A DNA stretch of 64,000 nucleotides, taken from contig NZ_JANUCJ010000003.1 in NCBI RefSeq assembly GCF_024807615.1, positions 372,001 to 436,000 on the forward strand. Reading direction: 5' to 3'. Source of the stretch: Tsukamurella ocularis (GTDB lineage Bacteria > Actinomycetota > Actinomycetes > Mycobacteriales > Mycobacteriaceae). Positions 7,139 through 16,633 of this stretch are shown piece by piece (positions within the stretch are counted from its first letter, which is position 1; every line of letters starts with the position of its first letter). The position numbers and the translations under genes were made by a program. Under the pieces are notes generated by a model that was given only the letters and a program-made list of their open reading frames with translations, was not told the origin of the DNA and did no database searches.

Positions 7139-9565
7139 CTAGAGCTTCTCCATCGGCAGGCCGCCGAAGGTCATCAGGGTGACCGTGCCCGACGAGCCGA
7201 AGTCGAAGGTCGCGCGCTCCATCGGACCCGCGCCCGTGACGGCGGTGACGGTGCCGAGCCCGAACGAGTCGTGCGAGACCCGGTCGCCCACGGCGAGCGA
7301 GAGCTTGTTCGCACGTCGTGTGGGCCTGGGCGCCCGCTTGGGCGTCCAGCCACCGTCGTTCCCCGAGGACCGGCCGCCGTACTGCCCGCCCCCGCCCTGG
7401 CCGCCCCACGACGGCCGGTCCTGCCCGAAGACACCGCGCGATCCCCCGAACTGGCTGCGCTTGGGCTCCAGGCGGCGCCAGTCGATGAGGTGCTGCGGGA
7501 TCTCGGCGAGGAACCGGGACTCGGGGTTCTGCATCGGATCGCCCCAGCTCGAACGCACCATCGCGCGCGAGAGGTAGAGGCGTTCGCGGGCGCGGGTGAT
7601 GCCGACGTAGGCGAGGCGGCGCTCCTCGGCGAGCTCGGACTCGTCCCCCAGGGCGCGCATGTGCGGGAACTGGCCATCCTCCCAGCCGGTCACGAAGACC
7701 ACCGGGAACTCGAGCCCCTTCGCGGTGTGCAGGGTCATCATCGTCACCACGCCCGCGTCGTTGTCCGGCACCTGATCGGCGTCCGCGACCAGCGAGACCC
7801 GCTCCAGGAAGGCGGCCAGCGAGCCCGGCTCGGGCGCCCCCTCGTCGACGACGACGTCGGTGAAGTCCTGCGCGGAGAACTCCCGCGCGACGCTGATCAG
7901 CTCCTCGATGTTCTCGAGGCGCGCGCCGTCCTGCGGGTCGGACGAGCCCTCGAGCTCGGCCCGGTACCCCGTCTTCTCGACGACGGCCTCGAGCAGGTCA
8001 CCGAGGTCCTGATCCTCGTCGGCGGCGGTACGGCGCAGGTCTGCCATGAGGCCGGCGAACGTCGCGATCGCGTTGCGCGAGCGCGGGTTCAGCATTCCGA
8101 CGGTGCCGTCGACCGCGTCCTCAATAGCGGTGCTGAAGGTGCCCCCGCGGTTCTCGGCATGCACCGTCAGGCAAGCCTGCGCCCGATCGCCGATGCCGCG
8201 GCGCGGGGTGTTGACGATGCGCTGCAGGCTGACGGTGTCGTTCGGGTTGTCGATGGCGCGCAGGTACGCGACGAGGTCGCGCACCTCCCTGCGCTCGTAG
8301 AAGCGGACGCCGCCCACCACCTTGTAGGGCACGCCGTGCCGGATGAAGACCTCCTCCAGCACCCGCGCGGCGGTGTTGGTGCGGTAGAAGACGGCGACGT
8401 CGCTGTACTTGACGCCCTTGTCCGCCAGCGCGTCGATCTCCGAGACCACGAAGCTCGCCTCGTCGTGCTCGTTGTCGGCCACGTACCCGGTGATGAGGTC
8501 ACCATCGCCCTGGTCGGTCCAGAGCTTCTTCTCGCGGCGGCCCGCGTTGCGGGAGATGACCGCGTTGGCCGCGGACAGGATGGTCTGGGTGGAGCGGTAG
8601 TTCTGCTCCAGCAGGATGGTCTCCGCATTGGGGAAGTCCCGCTCGAACTCCTCGATGTTGCGGATCGTCGCGCCGCGGAAGGCGTAGATGGACTGATCCG
8701 CGTCACCCACGACGCACAGCTCGCTGGGCTCCACGCCGTCCGCGTCGGTCTCCAGGCCCACCAGTTCGCGGACGAGGACGTATTGCGCGTGATTGGTGTC
8801 CTGGTACTCGTCGACCATCACGTGCCGGAAGCGCCGGCGGTAGTACTGGGCGACGTTGGGGTGCGACTGTAACAACGCCACCGTCTCCCCGATGAGATCG
8901 TCGAAGTCGAAGGCGTTCGCGCCGCGCAGGCGGGACTGGTAGGTGCCGTAGACCTCGGCGACGGTGACCGCGAAGGGCTCGCCCGTCTTCGCCGCGTCCG
9001 CGGAGGCCTGCTCCGGATCGATGAGCTCGTTCTTGAGGTTGCTGATGTGCGTGGCGAGCGCCCGCGGCGCGAACTTCTTCGCGTCCAGCCCCATGTCCTT
9101 GACGATCATGGTGAGCAGGCGGCGGGAATCGTCCGCATCGTAGATGGAGAAGTTGGAGTTCATCCCCGGCAGCAGGCCGGCCTGGGCGCGGAGAATGCGC
9201 ACGCAGGTGGAGTGGAACGTGGAGACCCACATGATCTTGGCGCGGTTGCCGATGATGCCGGCGACGCGCTCCCGCATCTCCGCGGCGGCCTTGTTGGTGA
9301 AGGTGATCGCGAGGATCTGGCCCGGATGCATGTTGCGGGCCGCCAGCAGGTACGCGATGCGCCGCGTGAGGACGGCCGTCTTGCCCGAGCCCGCGCCCGC
9401 GACGATGAGCAGCGGCGCGCCCTCGTGCAACACCGCGGCCCGCTGCTGCGGGTTCAGCCCCTCGAGCAGTTCCTGGCCGCGCTCCTTCTGCTCCACCTGC
9501 GCTTTCTCACGGGAAAACGGCTGACGTTGGCGGAGTCCGGACTGCTGCGGTGCTGGGCTACTCAT
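7139..9565 (-). CDS. uvrD1: ATP-dependent DNA helicase UvrD1/PcrA
   Basis: An 808-residue superfamily 1A helicase, 3'-5' translocating, used in nucleotide excision repair, replication restart and, in mycobacteria, Ku-linked double-strand break processing. Helicase motifs in order: Walker A AGAGSGKT (57-63), TFHSTCVRIL, VDEYQDTNHAQY, GDADQSIYAFRGA, TLHTAKGLEFPVVF and YVGITRARERLYLS. The final ~60 residues, after a Gly-rich linker, form the Tudor-like tail VGDRVSHDSFGLGTVTAV typical of PcrA/UvrD1. The start is ATG 9565 (MSSPAPQ); an upstream extension to 9676 is Arg/Pro-rich and looks non-coding. TACTCT nine bases before the ATG may be the -10 element. It sits in the conserved pgi, chorismate mutase, uvrD1, M23 neighbourhood. 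Confidence 0.96.
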   Translation of the reverse strand: MSSPAPQQSGLRQRQPFSREKAQVEQKERGQELLEGLNPQQRAAVLHEGAPLLIVAGAGSGKTAVLTRRIAYLLAARNMHPGQILAITFTNKAAAEMRERVAGIIGNRAKIMWVSTFHSTCVRILRAQAGLLPGMNSNFSIYDADDSRRLLTMIVKDMGLDAKKFAPRALATHISNLKNELIDPEQASADAAKTGEPFAVTVAEVYGTYQSRLRGANAFDFDDLIGETVALLQSHPNVAQYYRRRFRHVMVDEYQDTNHAQYVLVRELVGLETDADGVEPSELCVVGDADQSIYAFRGATIRNIEEFERDFPNAETILLEQNYRSTQTILSAANAVISRNAGRREKKLWTDQGDGDLITGYVADNEHDEASFVVSEIDALADKGVKYSDVAVFYRTNTAARVLEEVFIRHGVPYKVVGGVRFYERREVRDLVAYLRAIDNPNDTVSLQRIVNTPRRGIGDRAQACLTVHAENRGGTFSTAIEDAVDGTVGMLNPRSRNAIATFAGLMADLRRTAADEDQDLGDLLEAVVEKTGYRAELEGSSDPQDGARLENIEELISVAREFSAQDFTDVVVDEGAPEPGSLAAFLERVSLVADADQVPDNDAGVVTMMTLHTAKGLEFPVVFVTGWEDGQFPHMRALGDESELAEERRLAYVGITRARERLYLSRAMVRSSWGDPMQNPESRFLAEIPQHLIDWRRLEPKRSQFGGSRGVFGQDRPSWGGQGGGGQYGGRSSGNDGGWTPKRAPRPTRRANKLSLAVGDRVSHDSFGLGTVTAVTGAGPMERATFDFGSSGTVTLMTFGGLPMEKL

Positions 9566-9681
9566 CTCCCGTCCAGAGTAGCCGGGGCGACCGACAGGTT
9601 TTCGCCGCCGCGCCCGGGGTGTGGGCGGAGCGGTACGCCGGGCACCGGAGCGGGGGCCGGGCGGCGGCGGGCGCACACAAA

Positions 9682-9731
9682 TCGAAGCGTTCTGCGAGAC
9701 TCCGTCGCGGAAATCTCGCAGAACGCTTCGA
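9682..9731. repeat. long perfect palindrome (repeat copy A)
   Basis: TCGAAGCGTTCTGCGAGA (9682-9699) and its exact complement TCTCGCAGAACGCTTCGA (9714-9731) flank a 14-nt loop that itself contains TCCG/CGGA. It begins 16 bp after the stop of the secreted-protein gene at 9748, where it could act as a terminator, but the 18-bp arms are far longer than needed. The core GTTCTGCGA recurs in copies at 38.7 and 45.1 kb. The rest of the 182-bp gap to uvrD1 holds only its presumed promoter. Confidence 0.8.
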
Positions 9732-9747
9732 AAGATGTGACTGGGTG

Positions 9748-11499
9748 TCAGGCGGCGGCGGGTGCAGCCTCCGCGGTGTCGGCGCCGGCCGACTCCTGCG
9801 CACCCGTGACGTCAGCGCCCTCGGACGCGGCGGACTCTTCCGACGCCTCCGCGGCGGGCGCTTCCTCCGCCGGAGTCTCGGCAGGCGTCTCGACCGCCGT
9901 CTCCGCAGCCGGGGTCTCGACCGGCGCCTCCGCCGGGGCTTCGGTGGTCGGCCCACCGACCGCCGGAGTCTCCTCGTCGGTCACCGTCGGGGACGAGGGC
10001 TGCGTGGCGCCGCCCGTCGTCGGCTCGGACTCCGCGTCGGTGGTGTCCACGACAGGCGTCTCGACCGCGGCGGCCTTCGCCGGTGCGTCCGCGAGGGTCG
10101 TGAGGTTCCCCTCTCCCGCGGTCTTGCCGGTCAGTCCGTCGAGGAAGCCGGTCCCGACCCCGAGCAGGCCCGGGAGCAGGCCGATGGTGAACGGATTGTC
10201 CGAGAACAGCGCGTCGCTGCCGGCGGTCAGCGTGCTCCCGATCCCGGCCACCGCGGCGTTGATCGCCGCGATCGGGTCGCCCGTGCCGAGCGCCTTCGCG
10301 ACGTTCTCGAGGCCGGTGAAGACCGTCGACGGCAGCACCCGGGTGGCGTTGTAGAGCCCGAGCGTCAGGTACAGCAGGGGTTCCGAGGCACCGTCGAGCC
10401 CCTTCCCGAGCGGACCCAGGATCGGGTTGATGATGTCGCCCGTCTGCAAGACTGCGCCCCCGAGCTCGAGCAGCGGTGCGGCCAGAATGCCGTGGATGAC
10501 CTCGTAGGAGTCGGCCCACTTGCCGGCCGGAACGCCGGTGAGCAGGGTACTGAGGATCCGCTGCACGCCGTCGGGGCCGGCGAGGTTGGTCGCGATCCGG
10601 GTCAGCGTTTCGCTCCAGATCCCACCGATCGCGCCGACGTCGGGCAGCGCGGTCGGCGACGTTGCGAGTGTCGACGCCGACGCGGAGGCGAAGGTGACCG
10701 TGTTGCCCGTCGGCAGCGTGAACGGTCCCGCGGCGGCCCAGTCGGATCCGGCGATCCCACCGAGGATTGTCGGGATCAGGTTGATCAGGCTGGGGATCGC
10801 GCCGAACTCGCCGAACAACGCGCCGATCACCTTCTCGCTGACAGTCGAGGCCGTGCCGAACAGCGAGGTCAGCGCCGCAGCGGGGCCACCGGCGCTGAGC
10901 GCCTTCAGCGCTGCGGTGACGCCGTCGGCGAGAAGCGCCGGCACCTCGACGCCCGCCTGGAGCGGGCCGAAGGCGAGGCCGATGAGCGGAATCAGGGCGG
11001 CCTTCAGCCCGTCGCCGATCGGCCCGAGCTGGCCGCCGATCGTGTCCATCACCGGGAGCAGGCCGATCGCGGGAGTGAGGATCGCGCCGGTGATGGTGGT
11101 GGCGAAGGTCGTCCAGGCGTAGCCCAGATTGCCCGCGGCGAGATCCTTCTGGATGCTCTCGAGGTTGGCGAACAGGTTGTTCTCGAGATACTCGAAGAAG
11201 GCCTTCCCGGCATCGCCCGCCGCGCCCGCGAGCGTGGCGGCGTTGCCGAGCTGGTCCTGGACCAGCTTCGTCAGACCGGTGACCGGGTCCGTGACGAACG
11301 TCAGGCCCATCGCCGTAGCCCAGTTCGCGACGGCACTGGCGGCGCCGCCGAAATCCTGAACGATCGGCGGGAGCGACGGTGCCGTCACGGCGCCCATCGA
11401 CGTGGCGACCGGGGCGACCGCCACGGCCGCCGCCGCGACCATCGCGACAGCGGGTGCGGCGTACCGCCGGTGGGAGGACCGAGGATCTGCTGCGAGCAT
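9748..11499 (-). CDS. secreted alanine/glycine-rich hydrophobic protein with acidic Ala/Pro/Glu/Thr tail
   Basis: I do not recognise a catalytic family. The 583-residue protein starts with basic residues and the hydrophobic stretch AAPAVAMVAAAAVAVAPVAT, a likely Sec signal. Residues of about 40 to 460 are rich in Ala, Gly, Leu, Ile and Pro, with amphipathic segments recalling PE/PPE C-terminal regions and other surface proteins of mycolic-acid bacteria. The last ~120 residues are low-complexity Ala/Glu/Pro/Thr, such as ETPAAETAVETPAETPAEEA. ATG 11499 was chosen because GAAGGG lies eight bases upstream and the signal begins there; a 20-codon extension to 11559 lacks support. The relatively AT-rich 160 bp upstream contains TATGTT, a reasonable -10. 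A cell-envelope or outer-membrane role is inferred from composition only. Confidence 0.65.
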   Translation of the reverse strand: MLAADPRSSHRRYAAPAVAMVAAAAVAVAPVATSMGAVTAPSLPPIVQDFGGAASAVANWATAMGLTFVTDPVTGLTKLVQDQLGNAATLAGAAGDAGKAFFEYLENNLFANLESIQKDLAAGNLGYAWTTFATTITGAILTPAIGLLPVMDTIGGQLGPIGDGLKAALIPLIGLAFGPLQAGVEVPALLADGVTAALKALSAGGPAAALTSLFGTASTVSEKVIGALFGEFGAIPSLINLIPTILGGIAGSDWAAAGPFTLPTGNTVTFASASASTLATSPTALPDVGAIGGIWSETLTRIATNLAGPDGVQRILSTLLTGVPAGKWADSYEVIHGILAAPLLELGGAVLQTGDIINPILGPLGKGLDGASEPLLYLTLGLYNATRVLPSTVFTGLENVAKALGTGDPIAAINAAVAGIGSTLTAGSDALFSDNPFTIGLLPGLLGVGTGFLDGLTGKTAGEGNLTTLADAPAKAAAVETPVVDTTDAESEPTTGGATQPSSPTVTDEETPAVGGPTTEAPAEAPVETPAAETAVETPAETPAEEAPAAEASEESAASEGADVTGAQESAGADTAEAAPAAA

Positions 11500-11659
11500 G
11501 GAAAAACACCCTTCAACTGGAGTGAGCCGAATCACACGAGAACCGGACGAACGGAACATACGCCCACGCCGTGGATTTTCGGACGGCTTTCCAAGAAGCT
11601 TTGCGACATCACACGTCCATTTGTCTCAATGCAGTCTGCACGTTTCTGAACACACCAGG

Positions 11660-13483
11660 TCACAAGGACGCAGGGACGAGCAGGCCGACGGGCCCGCTCC
11701 CCACGCAGGCGACGAGGCCCGGTGTCTCGGCGCGCGCGATCAGGCCCTCGCCCGTGCCCGCCACCCGGGCGTACACGGTGTGCGCGCCCCTGCGGATGGG
11801 CACCCGGACCGGCGTGGCGCCGCGTTGCTGCTGCAGCACGATCACCCCGTCGGACGAGGCGAGGTAGTTGAACTGCACGACCCAATCCCAGAACGCGAGC
11901 GGACCCTCGTAGGCCAGGGTCGAGGGGGTGGTGTCGTCGACGCGAGTGCCGCACGGGAACGGACCGAGCGGCAGGCTGCGCACCCGCGTGACCTGCCCGG
12001 GCCGGAAACGTCCCTGCTGGTCGACGACGGTGGCCTCGCCCGCGTACTCGGCGAACCGCGGATGGGCGGGCTGCGTGGCGAGGATCCGCGAGAGCCGGTT
12101 GTTGGGGCCGGCGAGCCGCGCCAGGATGTCGCCGTGAACCTCCTGGTCGAGCACCTCGCGATCCGCGTATGCGGCTGCCCCCGCGCGGAGGTTCTGCAGG
12201 TAGGGGCCGGTCGGGTTGTCGTGCCACAGGGGCGCGAAGCGAACGGCGGAGACGGTGCCGCTGAGCGCGAAGACGATCACGACGGCGGCCCACAGCCGCC
12301 GGTCGCTCGTGAATCCGGCCGATTTCCACCTCACGAGGCCGGATTCGGCTTCGCGACCCCGGAATCGGCCGGTTTCACAACGAAGAACGATCGCGGCGGC
12401 CAGTGTCAGCACCCACGCGACGTCGGCGAAGTAGCGCAGGGAGAGCGGCAGCAACGCGGACGTGTACTCGGAGCTGCGTAGGAAGAAGACCGTCGACGAG
12501 GCGCCCAGGAAGTACGCCCCGGCCGCGCCCCAGGCGGCGAGCCCGCGGGGCGCTCGCCACCAAGTGACCGCGACGATCGCGACGATCGCGACCAACCCCA
12601 CGACGGTGATCGTGGCGTCGGTGACCACGAGCGGCGGCCCCGGGTTCTCGCGGCGCCACGTCCACGGCCCGCCGACCGTGGCCGGCGCGAGCACCGCGTT
12701 CACCGACCGCCACAGCACGCGGGCCGTGAACCCGACGGTGTGCGTGCCCGGCCGCGACGCCGTCACCGACAGCCACAGCACCACCCACGCCACGACCACC
12801 AGGGCGAACGCCGCCCACAGCCCCCGGCCCCGATGCAGGACCGTCCGGACCGGTCGACGGTGCCCGCGCACGTACGGCAACAGGCACGCCGCCGCGAGCG
12901 CGACGAACGGGATGACCAGCGCCTTCTCGAAGAAGAGCAGCGAGGCCAGCAGCGCCGCCACCGCGTACAAGCCGGAGCGCCGGCGGCCCCGCAGGTACCG
13001 CACCGCCTCCGCGACGACCACCGCGAGCCCGATCTGCAGCGGCAGCGCGTTGAGAGCCGACGCCCACCACGCCGTCGCCGTCAGGGTGAGCGGACTGAAC
13101 AGCAGGAAGACGAAGGGCACCAGCACCACGGGGCGCCGCCCCGCGACGATCACCAGCGTGCGCAGCGTGAGCACCGAGGCGAGCAACTGCAGTAGCAGGA
13201 TCGACGCGGCGGCTGCGGGCCAGCTCAGCGGTGCGACCTTGGTGGTCACCGCGGCGGCGAACAGCGTGCCGGGCATGAAGTGGCCGTCGTAGTCGACAAA
13301 CCAGGCACCGAGGTCGGTCAGTGGGCGCGACGCCCGGCCGATGAAGGCCACGTCGTCCCAGTAGAAGTTCCCGCGCGCGAGCACGTACCCGCGGACCGCG
13401 AGCTGCCCGACGATGAGCACCGTCGCGCCGATCCACAGCACGCGCCGCGAAGCGGGCAGGGCGGATGGGCTGGCGACGGACAC
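11660..13483 (-). CDS. polytopic membrane protein, probable GT-C type glycosyltransferase
   Basis: About 607 residues with roughly ten to twelve membrane helices and a soluble C-terminal domain of about 180 residues. The first outside loop contains GNFYWDDVAFIGRAS; a paired-Asp motif in this place is the hallmark of polyprenyl-phosphate-dependent GT-C transferases, which work on the outer face of the membrane. I therefore read it as a mannosyl- or arabinosyltransferase-like protein, acceptor unknown. The start is uncertain: GTG 13483 (VSVASPSALP) places the first helix near residue 15, while an extension to 13597 would overlap the chorismate mutase start on the other strand. It fills the slot between chorismate mutase and uvrD1. 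Confidence 0.6.
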   Translation of the reverse strand: MSVASPSALPASRRVLWIGATVLIVGQLAVRGYVLARGNFYWDDVAFIGRASRPLTDLGAWFVDYDGHFMPGTLFAAAVTTKVAPLSWPAAAASILLLQLLASVLTLRTLVIVAGRRPVVLVPFVFLLFSPLTLTATAWWASALNALPLQIGLAVVVAEAVRYLRGRRRSGLYAVAALLASLLFFEKALVIPFVALAAACLLPYVRGHRRPVRTVLHRGRGLWAAFALVVVAWVVLWLSVTASRPGTHTVGFTARVLWRSVNAVLAPATVGGPWTWRRENPGPPLVVTDATITVVGLVAIVAIVAVTWWRAPRGLAAWGAAGAYFLGASSTVFFLRSSEYTSALLPLSLRYFADVAWVLTLAAAIVLRCETGRFRGREAESGLVRWKSAGFTSDRRLWAAVVIVFALSGTVSAVRFAPLWHDNPTGPYLQNLRAGAAAYADREVLDQEVHGDILARLAGPNNRLSRILATQPAHPRFAEYAGEATVVDQQGRFRPGQVTRVRSLPLGPFPCGTRVDDTTPSTLAYEGPLAFWDWVVQFNYLASSDGVIVLQQQRGATPVRVPIRRGAHTVYARVAGTGEGLIARAETPGLVACVGSGPVGLLVPASL

Positions 13484-13587
13484 GGTCTCGATGGTAGAGA
13501 GGGCGGCACCGGACTCGAGGCGGCGCACCTGAGCCGGGACGGCACGTGGCGGTCCGGCGCGTGCGCGCCTGTGGAAAACTTGAACCC

Positions 13588-13872
13588 ATGAGTACACCGG
13601 ACGACACCGGCGCCGAGACGCCGCTCGCCGACGAGGAGATCCAGGCCCTCCGTGAGGAGATCGACCGCCTCGACGCCGAGATCCTCGCCGCGATCAAGCG
13701 CCGCAGCGAGGTCTCGCAGATCATCGGCCGCACGCGCATGGCGTCCGGCGGCACGCGCCTGGTTCACTCGCGGGAGATGAAGGTGCTCGAGCGGTTCTCC
13801 GAGCTCGGCCGCGAGGGCCACACCCTCGCGATGCTCCTCCTGCGTCTCGGCCGGGGGCCGCTCGGCCGGTAA
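13588..13872 (+). CDS. chorismate mutase, AroQ-delta class
   Basis: A 94-residue all-helical enzyme that rearranges chorismate to prephenate for phenylalanine and tyrosine synthesis. The AroQ pattern LREEIDRLDAEILAAIKRRS (residues about 18-37) and VSQIIGRTRMASGG is clear. The C-terminus LRLGRGPLGR matches the tail of the M. tuberculosis enzyme Rv0948c, which is weakly active alone and is switched on by binding DAHP synthase; retention of the tail suggests the same partnership here (family knowledge). ATG 13588 gives the family's usual length; an extension to 13546 does not look coding. Transcribed divergently from the GT-C gene. Confidence 0.93.
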   Translation: MSTPDDTGAETPLADEEIQALREEIDRLDAEILAAIKRRSEVSQIIGRTRMASGGTRLVHSREMKVLERFSELGREGHTLAMLLLRLGRGPLGR

Positions 13873-13876
13873 GCCG

Positions 13877-15004
13877 TCAGCCCCGGCCGACCCCCGCGAA
13901 GAAGTCCAGCAGGCTCTGGGGCGCGTCGTCGCCGAGCATCATGGTCGCCATCTCATCCGCGGACGCCGCAGACTCCTCCGCCCGGACGAACATCTCGCTC
14001 TCGTAGGTGGTGAGGGCGGCGTCGAGGTCGCCGGGGTTCTCGACGATGTGCCGGGCAAGTTCGGCACCGTCGAACAGCGCGATGTTGGCGCCCTCCCCGG
14101 CCGGCGGGCTGACGTGCGCGGCGTCGCCGACGAGCGTGACGCCGGGGACGCGCTCCCAGCGCAGCCCGACGGGCAATGTGTAGAGCCTCCGCGGCACGAG
14201 CGGGGTATCGGATTCGCCGATCAGGCGAGTCACCTCCCGGGACCACCCGGGGAACTCGGCGAGCACGGCATCGGCGGCCGACGGGTTCGACCAGTCAAGC
14301 CCGTCCGCCCACTCCTCGGGCACGTGCAGCTGTGCGTAGGTGTGGACGACGTCGCCCGCCTCCGCGTGCGTGCTGATCCCGCGACCCGGCGCGAGCGCGA
14401 ACATCGCGCCCTCCCCCACCAGCTCGGCGATGCCGGGGTGGCGGCGCGGGACGTCGTGCAGGTAGGTCTCGACGTAGGTGGTGCCGTAGTACGACGGTGC
14501 CGCGTCCGTCACCAGGGCGCGCACCTTGGACCAGGCACCGTCGGCCCCGACCAGCAGGCCGGTCGCGACGGTGCCCCCGTCGGCGAACGACAGCTCGTGC
14601 CGCCCATCGCCGAGCGCGCGCACCCCTACGACCTTGGCGCCCCAGCGGATCGCGCCCTCCGGCAGGGAATCGATGAGGAGCTGCCGTAGTTCGCCGCGGA
14701 GCACCTCGGGGCGGCCGCCGGCGCCGTCGTCCGGGAGGTCGAGGAGGACGGTGCCGTCGCAGCCGAGGGCGCGGGTCGCCTCGCCGCCCTGGTGGATCAG
14801 CGCGCGGAACTGCGCGGTGAGGCCGGCCGCCTCGATCGCGGCCTGGCCGTCGGCCTCGTGGATATCGAGCTGGCCGCCCTGCGTGCGTGCCGTGGGTGTC
14901 GGCTCGGCCTCGTAGATCACGGCGTCGATGCCGTGGACGTGCAGGACGCGGGCCAGGGCGAGGCCGCCGAGCCCGGCGCCGATGATCGTGATGGGTGTCT
15001 GCAT
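13877..15004 (-). CDS. FAD-dependent monooxygenase, TetX-like
   Basis: A 375-residue class A flavoprotein hydroxylase. It has the FAD dinucleotide motif [17 protein letters not shown] (residues 5-21), the middle [10 protein letters not shown] and the flavin-binding [20 protein letters not shown]. The stretch [20 protein letters not shown] resembles TetX-type tetracycline-modifying enzymes and their environmental relatives; the real substrate cannot be told from this. ATG 15004 follows AAGGGGAG. A TetR gene starts 73 bp away on the other strand with two operators between, the usual layout of a substrate-inducible detoxification pair. The gene ends four bases after the chorismate mutase stop, convergently. 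Confidence 0.85.
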   Translation of the reverse strand: MQTPITIIGAGLGGLALARVLHVHGIDAVIYEAEPTPTARTQGGQLDIHEADGQAAIEAAGLTAQFRALIHQGGEATRALGCDGTVLLDLPDDGAGGRPEVLRGELRQLLIDSLPEGAIRWGAKVVGVRALGDGRHELSFADGGTVATGLLVGADGAWSKVRALVTDAAPSYYGTTYVETYLHDVPRRHPGIAELVGEGAMFALAPGRGISTHAEAGDVVHTYAQLHVPEEWADGLDWSNPSAADAVLAEFPGWSREVTRLIGESDTPLVPRRLYTLPVGLRWERVPGVTLVGDAAHVSPPAGEGANIALFDGAELARHIVENPGDLDAALTTYESEMFVRAEESAASADEMATMMLGDDAPQSLLDFFAGVGRG

Positions 15005-15020
15005 GATGCTCCCCTTCCAT

Positions 15021-15058
15021 TGGAACAATGTTCCATGCAAGTTTGGAACATCATTCCA
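15021..15058. promoter_or_regulatory. paired TetR operators
   Basis: TGGAACAATGTTCCA (15021-15035) is a 7+1+7 perfect palindrome and TGGAACATCATTCCA (15044-15058) a close second copy, centres 23 bp apart. They fill the gap between the divergent monooxygenase and TetR genes and would let one repressor close both promoters. Confidence 0.8.
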
Positions 15059-15077
15059 TTCGTGTCAAGATGGAGCC

Positions 15078-15740
15078 GTGCCACCCCGCAGCCGCCGCAC
15101 CGACGCGCTCTCCCGCGACCGCATCGTCGATACCGCGATCGACCTGCTCGACGAGAGCGGCGTCGACGCGCTGACCTTCCGCGCCCTCGGCAGCGCCCTC
15201 ACCACGGGCAGCGGAGCGATCTACCACCACGTCGCCGGCAAGGACGAGCTCCTCGCGGCCGCGACCGACGCCGTCCTGCGGCCGATCCTCGCCGCACGCA
15301 CGGGCGACCGCGATCCCCGAGCGGAGATCCGCAGCCTCGCACTCACCCTCTTCGACACGATCGACGCGCACCCGTGGCTGGCGGCCCAGGTGATGGCCGA
15401 TCCGGGCCGGCCGGCGAATCTGCTGCTGAGCGAGCGGATCGGCGGCGCCGTTCTGGCGATGGGCCCGCCGGAGGAATCGCTGTTCGACGCCGCCACCGCG
15501 ATCGTCGGCTACGTGCTCGGTTCTGCGGCGCAGAACGCCGCCAACGCACGCTCGGACCTCGCCCGCAGCGGGCCCAGCCGCGAGGAACTGCTCGGCGGCG
15601 TTGCGGCCCGCATCGAGCAACTGGATCCCGACGAGTTCCCCTACCTGCGCCGCATCGCCGCGACCATGGTCCACCACGACGACCGCTCCCAGTTCCTCGC
15701 CGGACTCGACCTGCTCCTCGCCGGCATCGACGCCCTCTAG
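15078..15740 (+). CDS. TetR family regulator (TetR_C type)
   Basis: A 220-residue repressor with helix-turn-helix [20 protein letters not shown] and [18 protein letters not shown], and a C-terminal domain like that of TetR proper. GTG 15078 is the start, with GGAG two bases upstream; the closeness of the ribosome site is slightly unusual. It is divergent from the TetX-like monooxygenase and almost certainly binds the two TGGAAC/GTTCCA palindromes between them, repressing both genes until a ligand, probably the monooxygenase substrate, appears. Sulfotransferase follows 95 bp downstream on the same strand but looks like a separate unit. Confidence 0.88.
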   Translation: MPPRSRRTDALSRDRIVDTAIDLLDESGVDALTFRALGSALTTGSGAIYHHVAGKDELLAAATDAVLRPILAARTGDRDPRAEIRSLALTLFDTIDAHPWLAAQVMADPGRPANLLLSERIGGAVLAMGPPEESLFDAATAIVGYVLGSAAQNAANARSDLARSGPSREELLGGVAARIEQLDPDEFPYLRRIAATMVHHDDRSQFLAGLDLLLAGIDAL

Positions 15741-15835
15741 CGCCTTCACCACACCGACCGCGATCCGTCAAGGATCACGTTCACGGTGCCATCGAAACCC
15801 AGGTCGGAAAGCCTTTCTGCGCCAGACTGGCGGGC

Positions 15836-16633
15836 ATGCCCAGCCCTGACGACTATCTCGTGTGCGCCAGCCAGCGCAGCGGGAGCACCCTCCTCGTGGA
15901 GTCGCTCGCGGCCACCGGCGTCGCCGGGCGGCCGCAGGAGTTCTTCCAGTACTACCCGTCCTCGTCGCTGTCGCCGCAGCCGCGCGAGTGGTTCGCCGGC
16001 GTCGACGATCCGTCGCTGCTCGACCTGCTCGACCCGATCGATCCCGGCACCGTCGATCCGCGCGGCCCCGAGCAGTGGCGCGACGACGTGCTGCGCGAGG
16101 GCCGGACGCCGAACGGCGTCTGGGGCGGCAAGCTCATGTGGAACCAGACGCCCGTCCTCGTGACCCGCACCCGCACCGCGTCGGGCTCGGCGCGGACGGC
16201 CATCCGCTCCCTGTTCGACGGCGCCGACCCCCTCTACGTGCACGTCCACCGGCCCGACGTGGTAGCCCAGGCCGTGTCGATGTGGCGCGCCGTCCAGACC
16301 CGGGTGTGGCGCGACGACCCCGATCACGACCGCGAGCGCGACGAGCGCGCCGTGTACCGGGCCGACGGGATCGCCCACCTGGCCGGGATCCTGCGCGAGC
16401 AGGAGCGGTCGTGGCGGGCGTGGTTCGCGTTCGAGGGCATCACGCCCCTCGAGATCGACTTCCACGAGCTGACCGCCGACCCGCAGAAGACGACGGCGCG
16501 CGTACTGGACGCGATCGGGCAAGATCCGCAGCTCGCTCCCCCGCCGCCGCTCAAACCCCAGTCCAACGACCGCTCCAAGGAGTGGGCGGAGCGCTACCGC
16601 GCCGATGCCGCCGAGAACGGATACCCCCTATGA
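15836..16633 (+). CDS. stf0: Stf0-family sulfotransferase (trehalose 2-sulfotransferase-like)
   Basis: A 265-residue cytoplasmic enzyme that would transfer sulfate from PAPS to a sugar hydroxyl; the mycobacterial member makes trehalose-2-sulfate, the first step of sulfolipid synthesis. The PAPS 5'-phosphate loop is [19 protein letters not shown] (residues 10-28), followed by the family segment [10 protein letters not shown] and the 3'-phosphate-binding region [19 protein letters not shown] 15836 was chosen because the family motif begins about ten residues later; the ribosome site is weak. The stop overlaps the cysD start in ATGA, so it is co-translated with the PAPS-making genes. Acceptor identity (trehalose) is inferred from family. 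Confidence 0.88.
   Translation: MPSPDDYLVCASQRSGSTLLVESLAATGVAGRPQEFFQYYPSSSLSPQPREWFAGVDDPSLLDLLDPIDPGTVDPRGPEQWRDDVLREGRTPNGVWGGKLMWNQTPVLVTRTRTASGSARTAIRSLFDGADPLYVHVHRPDVVAQAVSMWRAVQTRVWRDDPDHDRERDERAVYRADGIAHLAGILREQERSWRAWFAFEGITPLEIDFHELTADPQKTTARVLDAIGQDPQLAPPPPLKPQSNDRSKEWAERYRADAAENGYPL

Noticed and set aside
14792-15835. Upstream extension of the sulfotransferase frame over the TetR gene
   Set aside because: No homology-like content before [17 protein letters not shown]; the TetR gene in another frame is certain.
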